64,000 nucleotides of DNA from Microbacterium sp. 1.5R (GTDB lineage Bacteria > Actinomycetota > Actinomycetes > Actinomycetales > Microbacteriaceae). Where the stretch lies: assembly GCF_001889265.1 (NCBI RefSeq), contig NZ_CP018151.1, positions 1,736,001-1,800,000 on the forward strand, written 5' to 3'. Position 1 is the stretch's first letter. Each line of letters opens with the position of its first letter. The position numbers and the translations under genes are program-made. Positions 1 to 7,460 of the stretch are shown piece by piece. The notes beneath the pieces were generated by a model. That model did no database searches and was not told where the DNA came from. It was given only the letters and a program-made list of their open reading frames with translations.

Positions 1-743
1 GCGGCACGGACTCGCACATCCGGACTGACGAGCAGCCAATCGATGCGTCGACCGCCGACCTTCGGACGCCGATATCCGCTGAGGGTGCTCCACAGGGGCG
101 TCAGCCGATCGTCTGCCGCGTCCCAGGAGTCGCTCAGATCGGCGCGCGAGACGAGTGTGCGCAGGGCCTGGGAGCCGGGGCCCGCATTCAGGTCTCCCAT
201 CACGACCGTCGGAAGGGCGCGCGCGCGAACCAGTGCGGCGATGATTTCGGCAGAACGTCGCCGAGACCGACGCGAGAGATGATCGAGATGGGTGTTGACG
301 ACCAGGAACCCGACCCCTGTCGACCTGTCCCTGAACTCCGCGGAGACGAGGATGCGAGGAAAGAGCGCTCCCCATGACAGGCTGCCCGGCTCGTCGATCC
401 GTGTCGAGAGAGCGTGCTGGTCCCACCCGCGCAGCTCCAGCCGCGACGCGTCGTAGAGGATGGGTGTTCCCTCACCCGTGCCATCGCGGTTCCTCCCTCT
501 GCCGATGAACCGATGGTCCCGCCCGAGGGCGTCGGTGACGGCCTTCAGCGATCGGGGGAGCACTTCCTGCAGCCCGAGGACGGTCGGCCGCTCCGAGCGG
601 ATCATCTCGGCGACCGCAGGCTCGCGATGGCTCCAGCGGTCACGCTTCCGACGCAGGGCGCCTTCCATCGCGCGACGGATGTTGAACGACATCACGTGCA
701 GGTCCGGTGCAGCAACGGGACCGATCAGCGGCACGACCGTCAC
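1..743 (-). CDS. Endonuclease/exonuclease/phosphatase (EEP) family hydrolase, 3' end beyond window
   Basis: EEP-fold metal-dependent phosphodiesterase or phosphatase; the substrate cannot be told from the sequence. The reading frame shows the family landmarks in order: an MSFNIRR strand near the N-terminus, a PTVLGLQEVL segment with the metal-binding Glu, VNTHLDHLS, VVMGDLNA with the Asp-Asn pair, and RRIDWLLVS near the cut C-terminus. The GTG start at 743 is chosen because its GTGA overlaps the stop of the upstream glycosyltransferase, indicating translational coupling; an internal ATG at 692 is the alternative. About 247 residues are visible, and only the last residues should be missing. 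Family assignment is firm and the role is open. Confidence 0.85.
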   Translation of the reverse strand, partial: MTVVPLIGPVAAPDLHVMSFNIRRAMEGALRRKRDRWSHREPAVAEMIRSERPTVLGLQEVLPRSLKAVTDALGRDHRFIGRGRNRDGTGEGTPILYDASRLELRGWDQHALSTRIDEPGSLSWGALFPRILVSAEFRDRSTGVGFLVVNTHLDHLSRRSRRRSAEIIAALVRARALPTVVMGDLNAGPGSQALRTLVSRADLSDSWDAADDRLTPLWSTLSGYRRPKVGGRRIDWLLVSPDVRVRA

Positions 744-1543
744 CGGGCGCTCCGTCCCGCGGTGCTGAACAGGCGGCGGCGGACGATGAGCCGTCCCCAA
801 CGCAGGGGTGGGAAGTCGCGGGGCCAGTGCACGAGCACGCTACGGACGCCTCGGTGCACGCGTCGACCGAACTGTCCTGCGGTGAGCGGCCTCATCGACA
901 TCCCCATCGTGGTGTGCGGGAGCCGGGCGATGCGGTGGTTCTCGCCGAGGTGGAAGGCGAGGTCGAGGTCGTCGTGGATGTCGGGGTCTCCTCGGTGCAC
1001 GTCGGACCGCACGGCCTGCCAGGCCTCCCTGCGGAACGCGAGATTGGATCCGAAGAGGGGCAGATGTCCGAGAGTGACGCTCAAGAGGGTCATATAGGCG
1101 CCGAGATAGAGCCGCGAGAGTGGCGTGCGCAGGGCTGCCGGCCCGTCCGTGAAGCGCGCGGGCCCAGTGATCGCCCCGAGGTGCTCGTCGTCGTCGAAGG
1201 CCGAGACGATGGCCGTGATCCACTGAGCATCCGGTTCGCAGTCCGCGTCGAGGCGCAGGATCAGTTCGCCGAGAGCCGCGTCATACCCGGTCGACGCTGC
1301 AGCGGGAATGCCGGGATCGAGACACGTCAGCACGCGCGCACCCCAGGCGAGGGCGACGGAGGCCGACGAGTCGGATGAGCCGTTGTCGACGACGATGATC
1401 TCGTCGGCCGGCTGGTCCTGGGCGTGCAGAGCGCTCAGGCAGCGCGCCAGCAGCTCGGCATCGTCCTTCACCGGGATGACCACTGACGTGGTGAGCCGTG
1501 TGCCCTGATTCGCCGTCGACGGAATGCCATCGACCGTCTCCAT
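740..1543 (-). CDS. Family 2 glycosyltransferase
   Basis: Predicted 267-residue GT-A fold glycosyltransferase. The N-terminal TTSVVIPVKDD strand and IIVVDNGSSD begin the nucleotide-sugar site, and RLDADCE supplies the DxD-type metal motif. The middle contains a hydrophobic LYLGAYMTLLSVTLG stretch and a conserved-looking DDLDLAFHLG. The C-terminus is basic (RWGRLIVRRRLF), which could allow membrane contact. ATG at 1543 is preferred over ATG at 1570 because GAGGGG lies just upstream of it. It is coupled to the EEP gene by a 4-base overlap. A lipid or cell-wall sugar acceptor is plausible, but sugar and acceptor are unknown. Confidence 0.85.
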   Translation of the reverse strand: METVDGIPSTANQGTRLTTSVVIPVKDDAELLARCLSALHAQDQPADEIIVVDNGSSDSSASVALAWGARVLTCLDPGIPAAASTGYDAALGELILRLDADCEPDAQWITAIVSAFDDDEHLGAITGPARFTDGPAALRTPLSRLYLGAYMTLLSVTLGHLPLFGSNLAFRREAWQAVRSDVHRGDPDIHDDLDLAFHLGENHRIARLPHTTMGMSMRPLTAGQFGRRVHRGVRSVLVHWPRDFPPLRWGRLIVRRRLFSTAGRSAR

Positions 1544-1647
1544 CGTGTGCCCCTCGGTGCGTGCCGTCATCGGTTCGATCGTGGCATCACTCGACGTCGG
1601 GCGCGAGGGACTTGACACCGGCAGGTGCGTGCCGATGCCTGTGGACG

Positions 1648-1980
1648 TCAGTGAGTGCCCGCGGCGTCGAGGTCGGGCGAGGGGTCGATGACCTCGTCGA
1701 CGAGCGTGATGCCCCCGCTCGAGTTGGCCGAATGAGCGAGATCCTCGATCCATCGGCGGCTGAGCTCGGGCGTCTCGCTCTCGTCGAAGACGAACCGCAG
1801 CGGGATCGACGGATGCAGCCAGACCGTCGAACGGCCTTCCGTGTCACCGTCGGGATGCTTCCACGTGAGTGTGAAGCTCTCGTTGCGACGCAACTTCGTC
1901 GCGACGACGACCTTGAGGTGCGCGAGCGCCCGATCTTCGATATGGATCGGCTCCGAGCCGCCGTAATAGAGAGAACCCAT
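1648..1980 (-). CDS. DUF7882 family small protein
   Basis: A 110-residue soluble protein opening MGSLYYGG, followed by a DRALAHLKVVVATKLRR block, SFTLTWKHPDGD, STVWLHPSIPLRF and an SRRWIEDLAHSANSSGG segment. This pattern matches the small DUF7882 proteins common in Microbacteriaceae, sometimes annotated as ATP-dependent DNA ligase-like. No catalytic motif of a ligase is visible and the function is unknown. The start at 1980 begins at the conserved MG; a longer frame reads back to 2160 but carries no family sequence. It has its own roughly 85-base upstream gap. The Asp/Gly/His tail after SGG looks disordered. Confidence 0.75.
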   Translation of the reverse strand: MGSLYYGGSEPIHIEDRALAHLKVVVATKLRRNESFTLTWKHPDGDTEGRSTVWLHPSIPLRFVFDESETPELSRRWIEDLAHSANSSGGITLVDEVIDPSPDLDAAGTH

Positions 1981-2066
1981 ATCTCGGAATATATGTCTCA
2001 GTCGGCGCCGCTCTCGGCGTGCTGGTCGCGGCGCGCGACACGTGCGAACAATCTGTTCGCATAGTG

Positions 2067-3005
2067 TCATCGACGGTGCTTCGCCGCCGTCACAGAAGGA
2101 AGCACGCCGAAGCTCTCGCGATACGCCGCGGCGAAGCGAGACGGATGCGAGAAACCCCACCGTCGGGCCACCGCGGCGACCGTCGTCAGTGAGCCCGAAC
2201 GCAGATCGCGGTGCGCTCCATCGAGGCGCGCCTGCCTCAGCGACTCCGCCGGCGTCGTGTCGAGCGCGCGCCGAAAGGCGTATTGAAGGCCTCGCGTCGA
2301 GATGTGGACAGCAGCGGCGACGTCGTCGACCGTGATCGGCCGGTGCGAATTCTCGGCGATGAAGGCGAGGGCGCGACGCACCGTCGCCGGCGCCGGCATG
2401 CTCTGCGCCGGCCGATGCCGTTGCAGGCGACTCGTCGTCGCGAAGGCCGCGAGCGTCGTCGCCGCGGCATGGCGAGCCAGTTCGCTGCGCACGAGATCGT
2501 CATCGTCCGTATCGTCGACGAGATCCGCGGCGCTCATCTCGAGATACGCGAACATGCGATCCCAGGCAGCCCCGGCGTGCGCGGAGCGCGGAGCGAGATC
2601 GCCCACGCGGACGGATACGCCGTCGTCGCCACTGATCCTCTTCGCGAGGCGGGTCAGGGTGTCCCGCTCGAAGACGAGTGCCGTGACCCTCGCTCCCGCA
2701 TCCCAGCGGGCGCGCACTCTCGGACCATCGGAGATCCAGGGGAGACTCGCATCGAGATCTCCTCGATCGGAGTACACCCGGGCATCGGGCCCATCGACAC
2801 GGCAGACCAGCACCTGGTCCTGTGGTTCGGCTGTCGAGCGCACCTCGGCGGCGAGGTCGTAGCGCACGAGACTCACGGCACCGAGATCGGCAGAGTGCCA
2901 GTCGAAGCGGAAGCGTTGCGGGTCGACGTCGTGCAGTACGGCGGACGGGACGAACTGCTTCCAGGTGCTCTCGACACGCGAGACGTCACTGGTACGGAAT
3001 CGCAT
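2067..3005 (-). CDS. AraC family transcriptional regulator
   Basis: 312-residue regulator. The N-terminal two thirds resemble an AraC_binding_2-type sensing domain and contain no recognisable ligand motif. The C-terminal roughly 100 residues carry two helix-turn-helix units: RPITVDDVAAAVHIS, then a second HTH around AAVARRWGFSHPSRFAAAYR, the typical AraC signature. ATG at 3005 has a strong AGGAGGTG eight bases upstream, although it lies 20 bases inside the preceding exonuclease gene, so the two are co-transcribed. The target is unknown; the flanking DUF7882 gene is one candidate. Confidence 0.88.
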   Translation of the reverse strand: MRFRTSDVSRVESTWKQFVPSAVLHDVDPQRFRFDWHSADLGAVSLVRYDLAAEVRSTAEPQDQVLVCRVDGPDARVYSDRGDLDASLPWISDGPRVRARWDAGARVTALVFERDTLTRLAKRISGDDGVSVRVGDLAPRSAHAGAAWDRMFAYLEMSAADLVDDTDDDDLVRSELARHAAATTLAAFATTSRLQRHRPAQSMPAPATVRRALAFIAENSHRPITVDDVAAAVHISTRGLQYAFRRALDTTPAESLRQARLDGAHRDLRSGSLTTVAAVARRWGFSHPSRFAAAYRESFGVLPSVTAAKHRR

Positions 3006-3738
3006 CGCGGGGCACCTCCTGAACGGTTCGACGTGCACGGACCGGCCAGGTTCCGTCGAGGCGCTCATCAGGTTCGATGCGGCCCATCCGGATGAAGTAC
3101 TCCGTGAGGCTCGCCGCCTGAGAGCGGGCCCACCCGATCTGGCGTGTGTGCAGCTCTTCCAGAGTATCCGGAAGCACGAACTGGCGGGCCAGAGCCTGCG
3201 CGACCCGGCCTGCGGCCACGGCATCCGCCGCCGCTTCGTGGGCGTCCTCGAGGCGCACCGCATAGAGGGCTGCGACCACCTCGAGCGTGCGCTTGCCCGG
3301 ACGATAGCGGTCATAGGCCTTGTCGATCACGAGCGGGTCGATGATCGGTGAAGGGTCTTCCAGTGGCGGGATGCCGTGGCGGTGCGCCTCGTGCGCCAGG
3401 AGGGAGAAATCGTATGCGGCGTTGTAGGCCACGATCGGCACACCTTGAGAGAGCAGGGATCGCAGGGCCGCCGTGACCTCTCGGACCACCTCGGCGCCCT
3501 GCCGTCCGTGGCGGCGCGCGTGCTCGGTCGAGATCCCGTGCACGGCGGTGGCGCCGTCCGGAATCGGCACGCCGGGATCCGCGAGCCAGTCCCGTGCGGC
3601 GATCTCGCGGCCGCCGGCGTCGAGGAGCCCGACGTGTGCGCTGACGATGCGGTCGTGCTCCACGTCCACACCGGTCGTCTCGAGGTTGAACACGCCTACG
3701 CGAGTGATCCAGTGCGGGAGCGAGGGTGCCGGGGGCAT
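2986..3738 (-). CDS. DEDDh (DnaQ-like) 3'-5' exonuclease family protein with Asn at the first catalytic position
   Basis: 250-residue protein with the three Exo motifs of the DnaQ family. Exo I reads FNLETTG at residues 17-23, Exo II is in IVAYNAAYDFSLLAHE, and Exo III is in HEAAADAVAAGRVAQAL. Family members normally have Asp where this protein has Asn18 (codon AAC on the minus strand), so one of the two-metal ligands is altered and activity may be reduced. ATG at 3738 fits the conserved N-terminus; an upstream in-frame start adds only 15 unlike residues. It lacks polymerase or UvrC-like domains, so it is a stand-alone exonuclease-like protein of repair or RNA turnover type. Confidence 0.85.
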   Translation of the reverse strand: MPPAPSLPHWITRVGVFNLETTGVDVEHDRIVSAHVGLLDAGGREIAARDWLADPGVPIPDGATAVHGISTEHARRHGRQGAEVVREVTAALRSLLSQGVPIVAYNAAYDFSLLAHEAHRHGIPPLEDPSPIIDPLVIDKAYDRYRPGKRTLEVVAALYAVRLEDAHEAAADAVAAGRVAQALARQFVLPDTLEELHTRQIGWARSQAASLTEYFIRMGRIEPDERLDGTWPVRARRTVQEVPRDAIPYQ

Positions 3739-3806
3739 GATCTCACCGTAGAACCGGGCTCCGACATCGGGGCGGAGGCACACGGGGATCCCGCATGCGA
3801 CGACCC

Positions 3807-3812
3807 TAGACT
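3807..3812 (+). promoter_or_regulatory. Putative -10 hexamer for leaderless transcription of the hydrolase gene
   Basis: TAGACT ends six bases before the ATG at 3819, and no Shine-Dalgarno is present. The spacing puts the transcription start on or next to the start codon. The same arrangement recurs at many genes in this window. Confidence 0.45.
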
Positions 3813-3818
3813 TGATCC

Positions 3819-4718
3819 ATGCCCGCGCCCTCTCCGTATGCCGACCGTCTGAGCCGACTGCCGGTCGTGCGTCATGAGGTCGAGGTCAGAGGCGGGACGA
3901 CCGTGTACTGGGAGTACGGTCCCTCCGATGCAGATGTGACAGTCGTCGCCGTGCATGGATTCCGAGGCGAGCACCACGGTCTCGAGCCGGTTCTCGCGTT
4001 CCTCCCCGAGGTCCGGGTCATCTCTCCCGACCTTCCCGGCTTCGGAGAGACGGCGCCCGTCGCCGGGCGCTCGTACGATCTCGATGAGTACGTCGCGTGG
4101 CTGACCGAGTTCGCCGCTGCGGTGGCCCCCGCGGCGGTGATCCTCGGGCACTCCTTCGGATCGATCGTCGCCTCCGCGGCCGTGGCGGCAGGGCTCGAGA
4201 CTCCGCGGCTGATCCTCATCAATCCGATCGGCGCACCCGCCCTCGAGGGCCCCAAGGGCATCATGACGCGGCTGGCCGTGCTGTACTACTCGCTCGGGGC
4301 GCGGCTGCCCGAGCGGCTGGGCACTGCTCTGCTGCGGAATCGACTGATCGTCAGAGTCATGAGCATCACGATGGCGAAGACGTCGGACCCGCAGCTGCGA
4401 CGTTTCATCCACGATCAGCACGACACCTACTTCTCGCGCTTCGCCGACCGCGATGTCCTGCGGGACGCGTTCGTGACGAGCGTGTCGCATGATGTGAGCG
4501 AATTCGCCCGCTCGATCCCGACGCCGACTCTGCTCATCGCCGCTCAGCGCGACGACATCACACCGATCGAGGTCGAGCGGGAGCTCGCCACCAGATTCGA
4601 TGACGCGACCCTCGTGGAGATCGCCGAGGTCGGACACCTGATCCATTACGAGACGCCTGCCGAGGCTGCAGGCGCCGTACGACGATTCCTCAGGATTCCC
4701 GTCTCGCGAGCCCGATGA
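3819..4718 (+). CDS. Alpha/beta hydrolase
   Basis: 299-residue alpha/beta hydrolase. VAVHGFRG at residues 44-51 forms the oxyanion-hole strand. The nucleophile elbow is GHSFGS with Ser112. A late TPTLLIAAQRDDITP segment supplies the acidic residue, and VGHLIHYETP supplies the catalytic His. A cap-like region with GIMTRLAVLYYSLG sits between the elbow and the acid. Substrate is unknown; esterase, lipase or C-C hydrolase are all possible. The 3' end overlaps the convergent Lrp gene by 29 bases. It is transcribed alone, divergent from the exonuclease. Confidence 0.88.
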   Translation: MPAPSPYADRLSRLPVVRHEVEVRGGTTVYWEYGPSDADVTVVAVHGFRGEHHGLEPVLAFLPEVRVISPDLPGFGETAPVAGRSYDLDEYVAWLTEFAAAVAPAAVILGHSFGSIVASAAVAAGLETPRLILINPIGAPALEGPKGIMTRLAVLYYSLGARLPERLGTALLRNRLIVRVMSITMAKTSDPQLRRFIHDQHDTYFSRFADRDVLRDAFVTSVSHDVSEFARSIPTPTLLIAAQRDDITPIEVERELATRFDDATLVEIAEVGHLIHYETPAEAAGAVRRFLRIPVSRAR

Positions 4719-5163
4719 GGCCGGCAACCCGGAAGGGGATGACCTCGCCCATGGCCAGGGAGGTCTCAGTCCGCTCGACTCCGTCGATCGACAGGATGCG
4801 CGCATCGGTGTCGAACAGGTGGCGGGCGTCCCTGCACGCGACGCGTGCAAGCAGATCGATCGATCCGCTGAGTCCGTGCGCCTGCACGACCTCGGGAATG
4901 CGCGCCAGTTCGTTGATGATCCGCGGCAATTCGGTCTGACGCACGCCGATGCTCACGAACGCCTGAAGGGGGAACCCCAGCACGTCGGTCGAGAACGACC
5001 GCTCGTACGACTGGAAGATCCCTGTCTGCTCGAGTCGCGCCATGCGCGCCTGGATGGTGTTGCGGGAGAGTCCGAGATTCTCCGCCAGCGCCACGATCGT
5101 CACGCGAGGGTCATCGGCGAGTGCGGCGAGAAGTTCCAGATCAATGCGGTCAAGTCCGGCCAT
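4690..5163 (-). CDS. Lrp/AsnC family regulator, probable regulator of the bkd operon
   Basis: 157-residue feast/famine regulator. It has an N-terminal winged HTH (LDRIDLELLAALADD to NTIQARMARLEQ) and a C-terminal RAM/ligand domain beginning about residue 68. It is divergent from the branched-chain oxoacid dehydrogenase operon across a 168-base gap, the classic position for a BkdR-type local regulator that senses branched-chain amino acids. TATCGT at 5177-5172 on the minus strand ends eight bases before the ATG with no Shine-Dalgarno, suggesting a leaderless and self-regulated mRNA. Family is certain; target and ligand are inferred from context. Confidence 0.9.
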   Translation of the reverse strand: MAGLDRIDLELLAALADDPRVTIVALAENLGLSRNTIQARMARLEQTGIFQSYERSFSTDVLGFPLQAFVSIGVRQTELPRIINELARIPEVVQAHGLSGSIDLLARVACRDARHLFDTDARILSIDGVERTETSLAMGEVIPFRVAGLIGLARRES

Positions 5164-5165
5164 AG

Positions 5166-5236
5166 TGCCAAACGATAGCAGGCACGATGTACCCCAGATT
5201 TGGCAACATGCTCAAGCCGCTCTCGATTGCTTGAGC
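5166..5236. promoter_or_regulatory. Candidate operator region between lrp and bkdA
   Basis: Two perfect inverted repeats lie in the divergent gap. TGCCAAA at 5166-5172 pairs with TTTGGCA at 5199-5205; their centres are 33 bases apart, about three helical turns. GCTCAAGC at 5210-5217 pairs with GCTTGAGC at 5229-5236, and a further CTCAAG occurs at 5258-5263. The first repeat overlaps the regulator's own putative -10 and the second overlaps the bkdA -35. This suits binding by an Lrp octamer. Binding itself is an inference. Confidence 0.55.
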
Positions 5237-5259
5237 GAGGTGATGAGCGGACGTACTCT
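5231..5259 (+). promoter_or_regulatory. Putative sigma70-type promoter of bkdABC
   Basis: TTGAGC (5231-5236), a 17-base spacer and TACTCT (5254-5259) form a reasonable -35/-10 pair. Transcription would start near 5266, leaving a leader of about 65 bases with GGAGGA at 5321-5326 before the bkdA ATG. The -35 sits inside the GCTTGAGC arm of the inverted repeat, so a bound regulator could block or recruit polymerase. Confidence 0.45.
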
Positions 5260-5331
5260 CAAGTGAACCGGCGCTGAGGCCGGGGCCGCGCGTAGAACCC
5301 GTGACGACGGCCACGAACGAGGAGGACGACG

Positions 5332-6447
5332 ATGTCACCCCAGATCACTCCGATCGCCGACATGGCGCAGGATCTCGAACTCGCGGAGCGCATCCTCGCG
5401 CCGGACGGCGAGCGCGTCGCGAACACTCGTCTCGACGGGTTCGTCGCCGACGTCGACGGTGCCGGACTGCGCGCGCTCCACCGCGACATGGTCATCCTCC
5501 GGCGCATCGACGCGGAGGGGGTGGCGCTCCAGCGTCAGGGCCAGCTGGGTCTCTGGGCGCCATGCCAGGGGCAGGAGGCGACCCAGATCGGAACCGCGAG
5601 GGCGCTCGCACCGCAGGATTACGTCTTCCCGAGCTACCGCGAGACGGGGGTCATCTATGCACGGGGCGCGCAGCCGGGCGACTTCGTCCGTATGTGGCGT
5701 GGTGAAGAGGGCGCGGGTCACGACCCCGCAGCACTCCGCGTCGCTCCGTTGCAGATCATCATCGGAGCGCAGACGCTCCACGCGGTGGGGTATGCGCTCG
5801 GCATCCGTCACGAAGATGCGGACGAGGTCGCCGTCACCTACTTCGGCGACGGTGCCACGAGCCAGGGAGATGTGAACGAGGCGATGATCTTCGCGTCCTC
5901 GTATCAGGCTCCGGTGGTGTTCGTCTGCCAGAACAACCACTGGGCCATCTCGGAGCCGGTGTCGGTGCAATCGCAGTATCCGATCGCCGGACGCGCGCCC
6001 GGCTTCGGCATCCCGAGCCTGCGCGTGGACGGCAACGACGTGCTGGCCTGCATGGCCGCGATGCGCTGGGCTCTCGCGCACGCGCGGTCCGGACAGGGCC
6101 CCGCCTACATCGAGGCCGTCACATATCGCATGGGGCCGCACACGACAGCCGACGACCCGACCCGCTACCGCAGCGACGACGAACTCCAGGCATGGCGTGA
6201 GCGTGACCCGATCGCCCGGCTGGAGGCACACCTGCGCTCGATCGGGGAGCTCGACGACGACCAGCTCGCGGACACGCAGAGAGCGGCAGACGCCGCGGCT
6301 CGAGACATGCGCGCCGAGTGCCTGGGCATGGTGACGCGTCCTCCGCTCGCGGTGTTCGACGGCGTCTACGCAGAGCCGCACTCGGGCCTCGAGCGGCAGC
6401 GCGACGAGTACGCCGCGTACCTCGCGTCGTTCGACGGCGAGGCGTGA
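5332..6447 (+). CDS. bkdA: Branched-chain 2-oxoacid dehydrogenase E1 alpha subunit
   Basis: 371-residue thiamine-diphosphate enzyme subunit that decarboxylates the 2-oxoacids of Leu, Ile and Val. The ThDP motif starts at GDGATSQGD (GDG 172-174) and ends with the Asn pair NN (201-202). The phosphorylation-loop region HTTADDPTRYR is present near residue 275. ATG at 5332 has GGAGGA six bases upstream. It is the first gene of bkdABC, with bkdB two bases downstream. No E3 (lipoamide dehydrogenase) gene is in the window. Pyruvate or acetoin dehydrogenase is less likely given the Lrp regulator and the neighbouring leucine operon. Confidence 0.92.
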   Translation: MSPQITPIADMAQDLELAERILAPDGERVANTRLDGFVADVDGAGLRALHRDMVILRRIDAEGVALQRQGQLGLWAPCQGQEATQIGTARALAPQDYVFPSYRETGVIYARGAQPGDFVRMWRGEEGAGHDPAALRVAPLQIIIGAQTLHAVGYALGIRHEDADEVAVTYFGDGATSQGDVNEAMIFASSYQAPVVFVCQNNHWAISEPVSVQSQYPIAGRAPGFGIPSLRVDGNDVLACMAAMRWALAHARSGQGPAYIEAVTYRMGPHTTADDPTRYRSDDELQAWRERDPIARLEAHLRSIGELDDDQLADTQRAADAAARDMRAECLGMVTRPPLAVFDGVYAEPHSGLERQRDEYAAYLASFDGEA

Positions 6448-6449
6448 GC

Positions 6450-7460
6450 ATGACTCAGATCACTCTCGGAAAGGCGCTCGGAGCAGGTCTACGACGGGCG
6501 ATGCGCGACGACGACAAGGTCGTGCTGCTGGGCGAGGACATCGGCAAGCTCGGAGGCGTCTTCCGCATCACGGATGGACTCCTCGACGAGTTCGGGCCCC
6601 AGCGTGTCATCGACACGCCCCTCGCTGAATCCGGCATCGTCGGCATGGCGGTCGGGTTGGCGTTCCGCGGCTATCGCCCTGTGGTCGAGATCCAGTTCGA
6701 CGGTTTCGTCTATCCGGCTTTCGACCAGATCGTCGCGCAGGTGGCGAAGCTGCACTACCGGACGCAGGGCCGGGTGAAGATGCCGATCACGATCCGCATC
6801 CCCTGGGCGGGAGGCATCGGTGCGGCCGAGCATCACTCGGAATCGCCTGAGGCGTACTTCGTGCACACCGCAGGGCTCCGTGTGATCGCGGTCTCCAATC
6901 CGGAAGACGCCTATCGGAGTCTTCGCCAGGCGATCGCGTCGGACGACCCGGTGATCTTCTTCGAGCCGAAGCGGCTCTACCACCACAAGGGCGATGTCGA
7001 TCTCGACGCCCCGCTCGCGGATGCCGCCCCCATGGGACTCGCGCGAGTCGTCCGCACAGGCGATGATGCGACGCTCATCACCTACGGGGCGATGGTGACG
7101 ACCGCGCTGCAGGCCGCCGAGGCCGCCGAAGACGATGGCATCTCGCTCGAGGTCATCGATCTGCGTTCGCTGTCGCCGGTCGACTACGACACCGTGGCGA
7201 CGTCGGTCCGCAAGACCGGCCGTGTCGTCGTCGCGCACGAGGCGTCGCGAGAGGCCGGTATGGCGGCTGAGGTGATCGCGAGCGTCACGGAGCGCTGCTT
7301 CGAGTACCTCGAGTCGGCGCCGTTGCGCGTGACCGGACACGACGTCCCGTACCCGCCGGCGAAGCTCGAGAAATACCATCTGCCGGATCTCGACCGACTG
7401 CTGGACGCCGTCGACCGGGTGCTCGACCGTCCGAACAGCCTGACTGGAGCAGACGCGTGA
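6450..7460 (+). CDS. bkdB: Branched-chain 2-oxoacid dehydrogenase E1 beta subunit
   Basis: 336-residue transketolase-like subunit that pairs with E1 alpha to form the alpha2beta2 decarboxylase. Landmarks are LLGEDIGKLGGVFR near the N-terminus, VVEIQFDGFVYPAFDQ in the pyrimidine-binding part and DLRSLSPVDYDTV at the start of the C-terminal domain. ATG at 6450 lies two bases after the bkdA stop; GTG at 6444, overlapping that stop, is an alternative. A longer upstream frame is only antisense-type noise inside bkdA. The end overlaps the bkdC start by four bases (GTGA), so the subunits are translationally coupled. Confidence 0.92.
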   Translation: MTQITLGKALGAGLRRAMRDDDKVVLLGEDIGKLGGVFRITDGLLDEFGPQRVIDTPLAESGIVGMAVGLAFRGYRPVVEIQFDGFVYPAFDQIVAQVAKLHYRTQGRVKMPITIRIPWAGGIGAAEHHSESPEAYFVHTAGLRVIAVSNPEDAYRSLRQAIASDDPVIFFEPKRLYHHKGDVDLDAPLADAAPMGLARVVRTGDDATLITYGAMVTTALQAAEAAEDDGISLEVIDLRSLSPVDYDTVATSVRKTGRVVVAHEASREAGMAAEVIASVTERCFEYLESAPLRVTGHDVPYPPAKLEKYHLPDLDRLLDAVDRVLDRPNSLTGADA

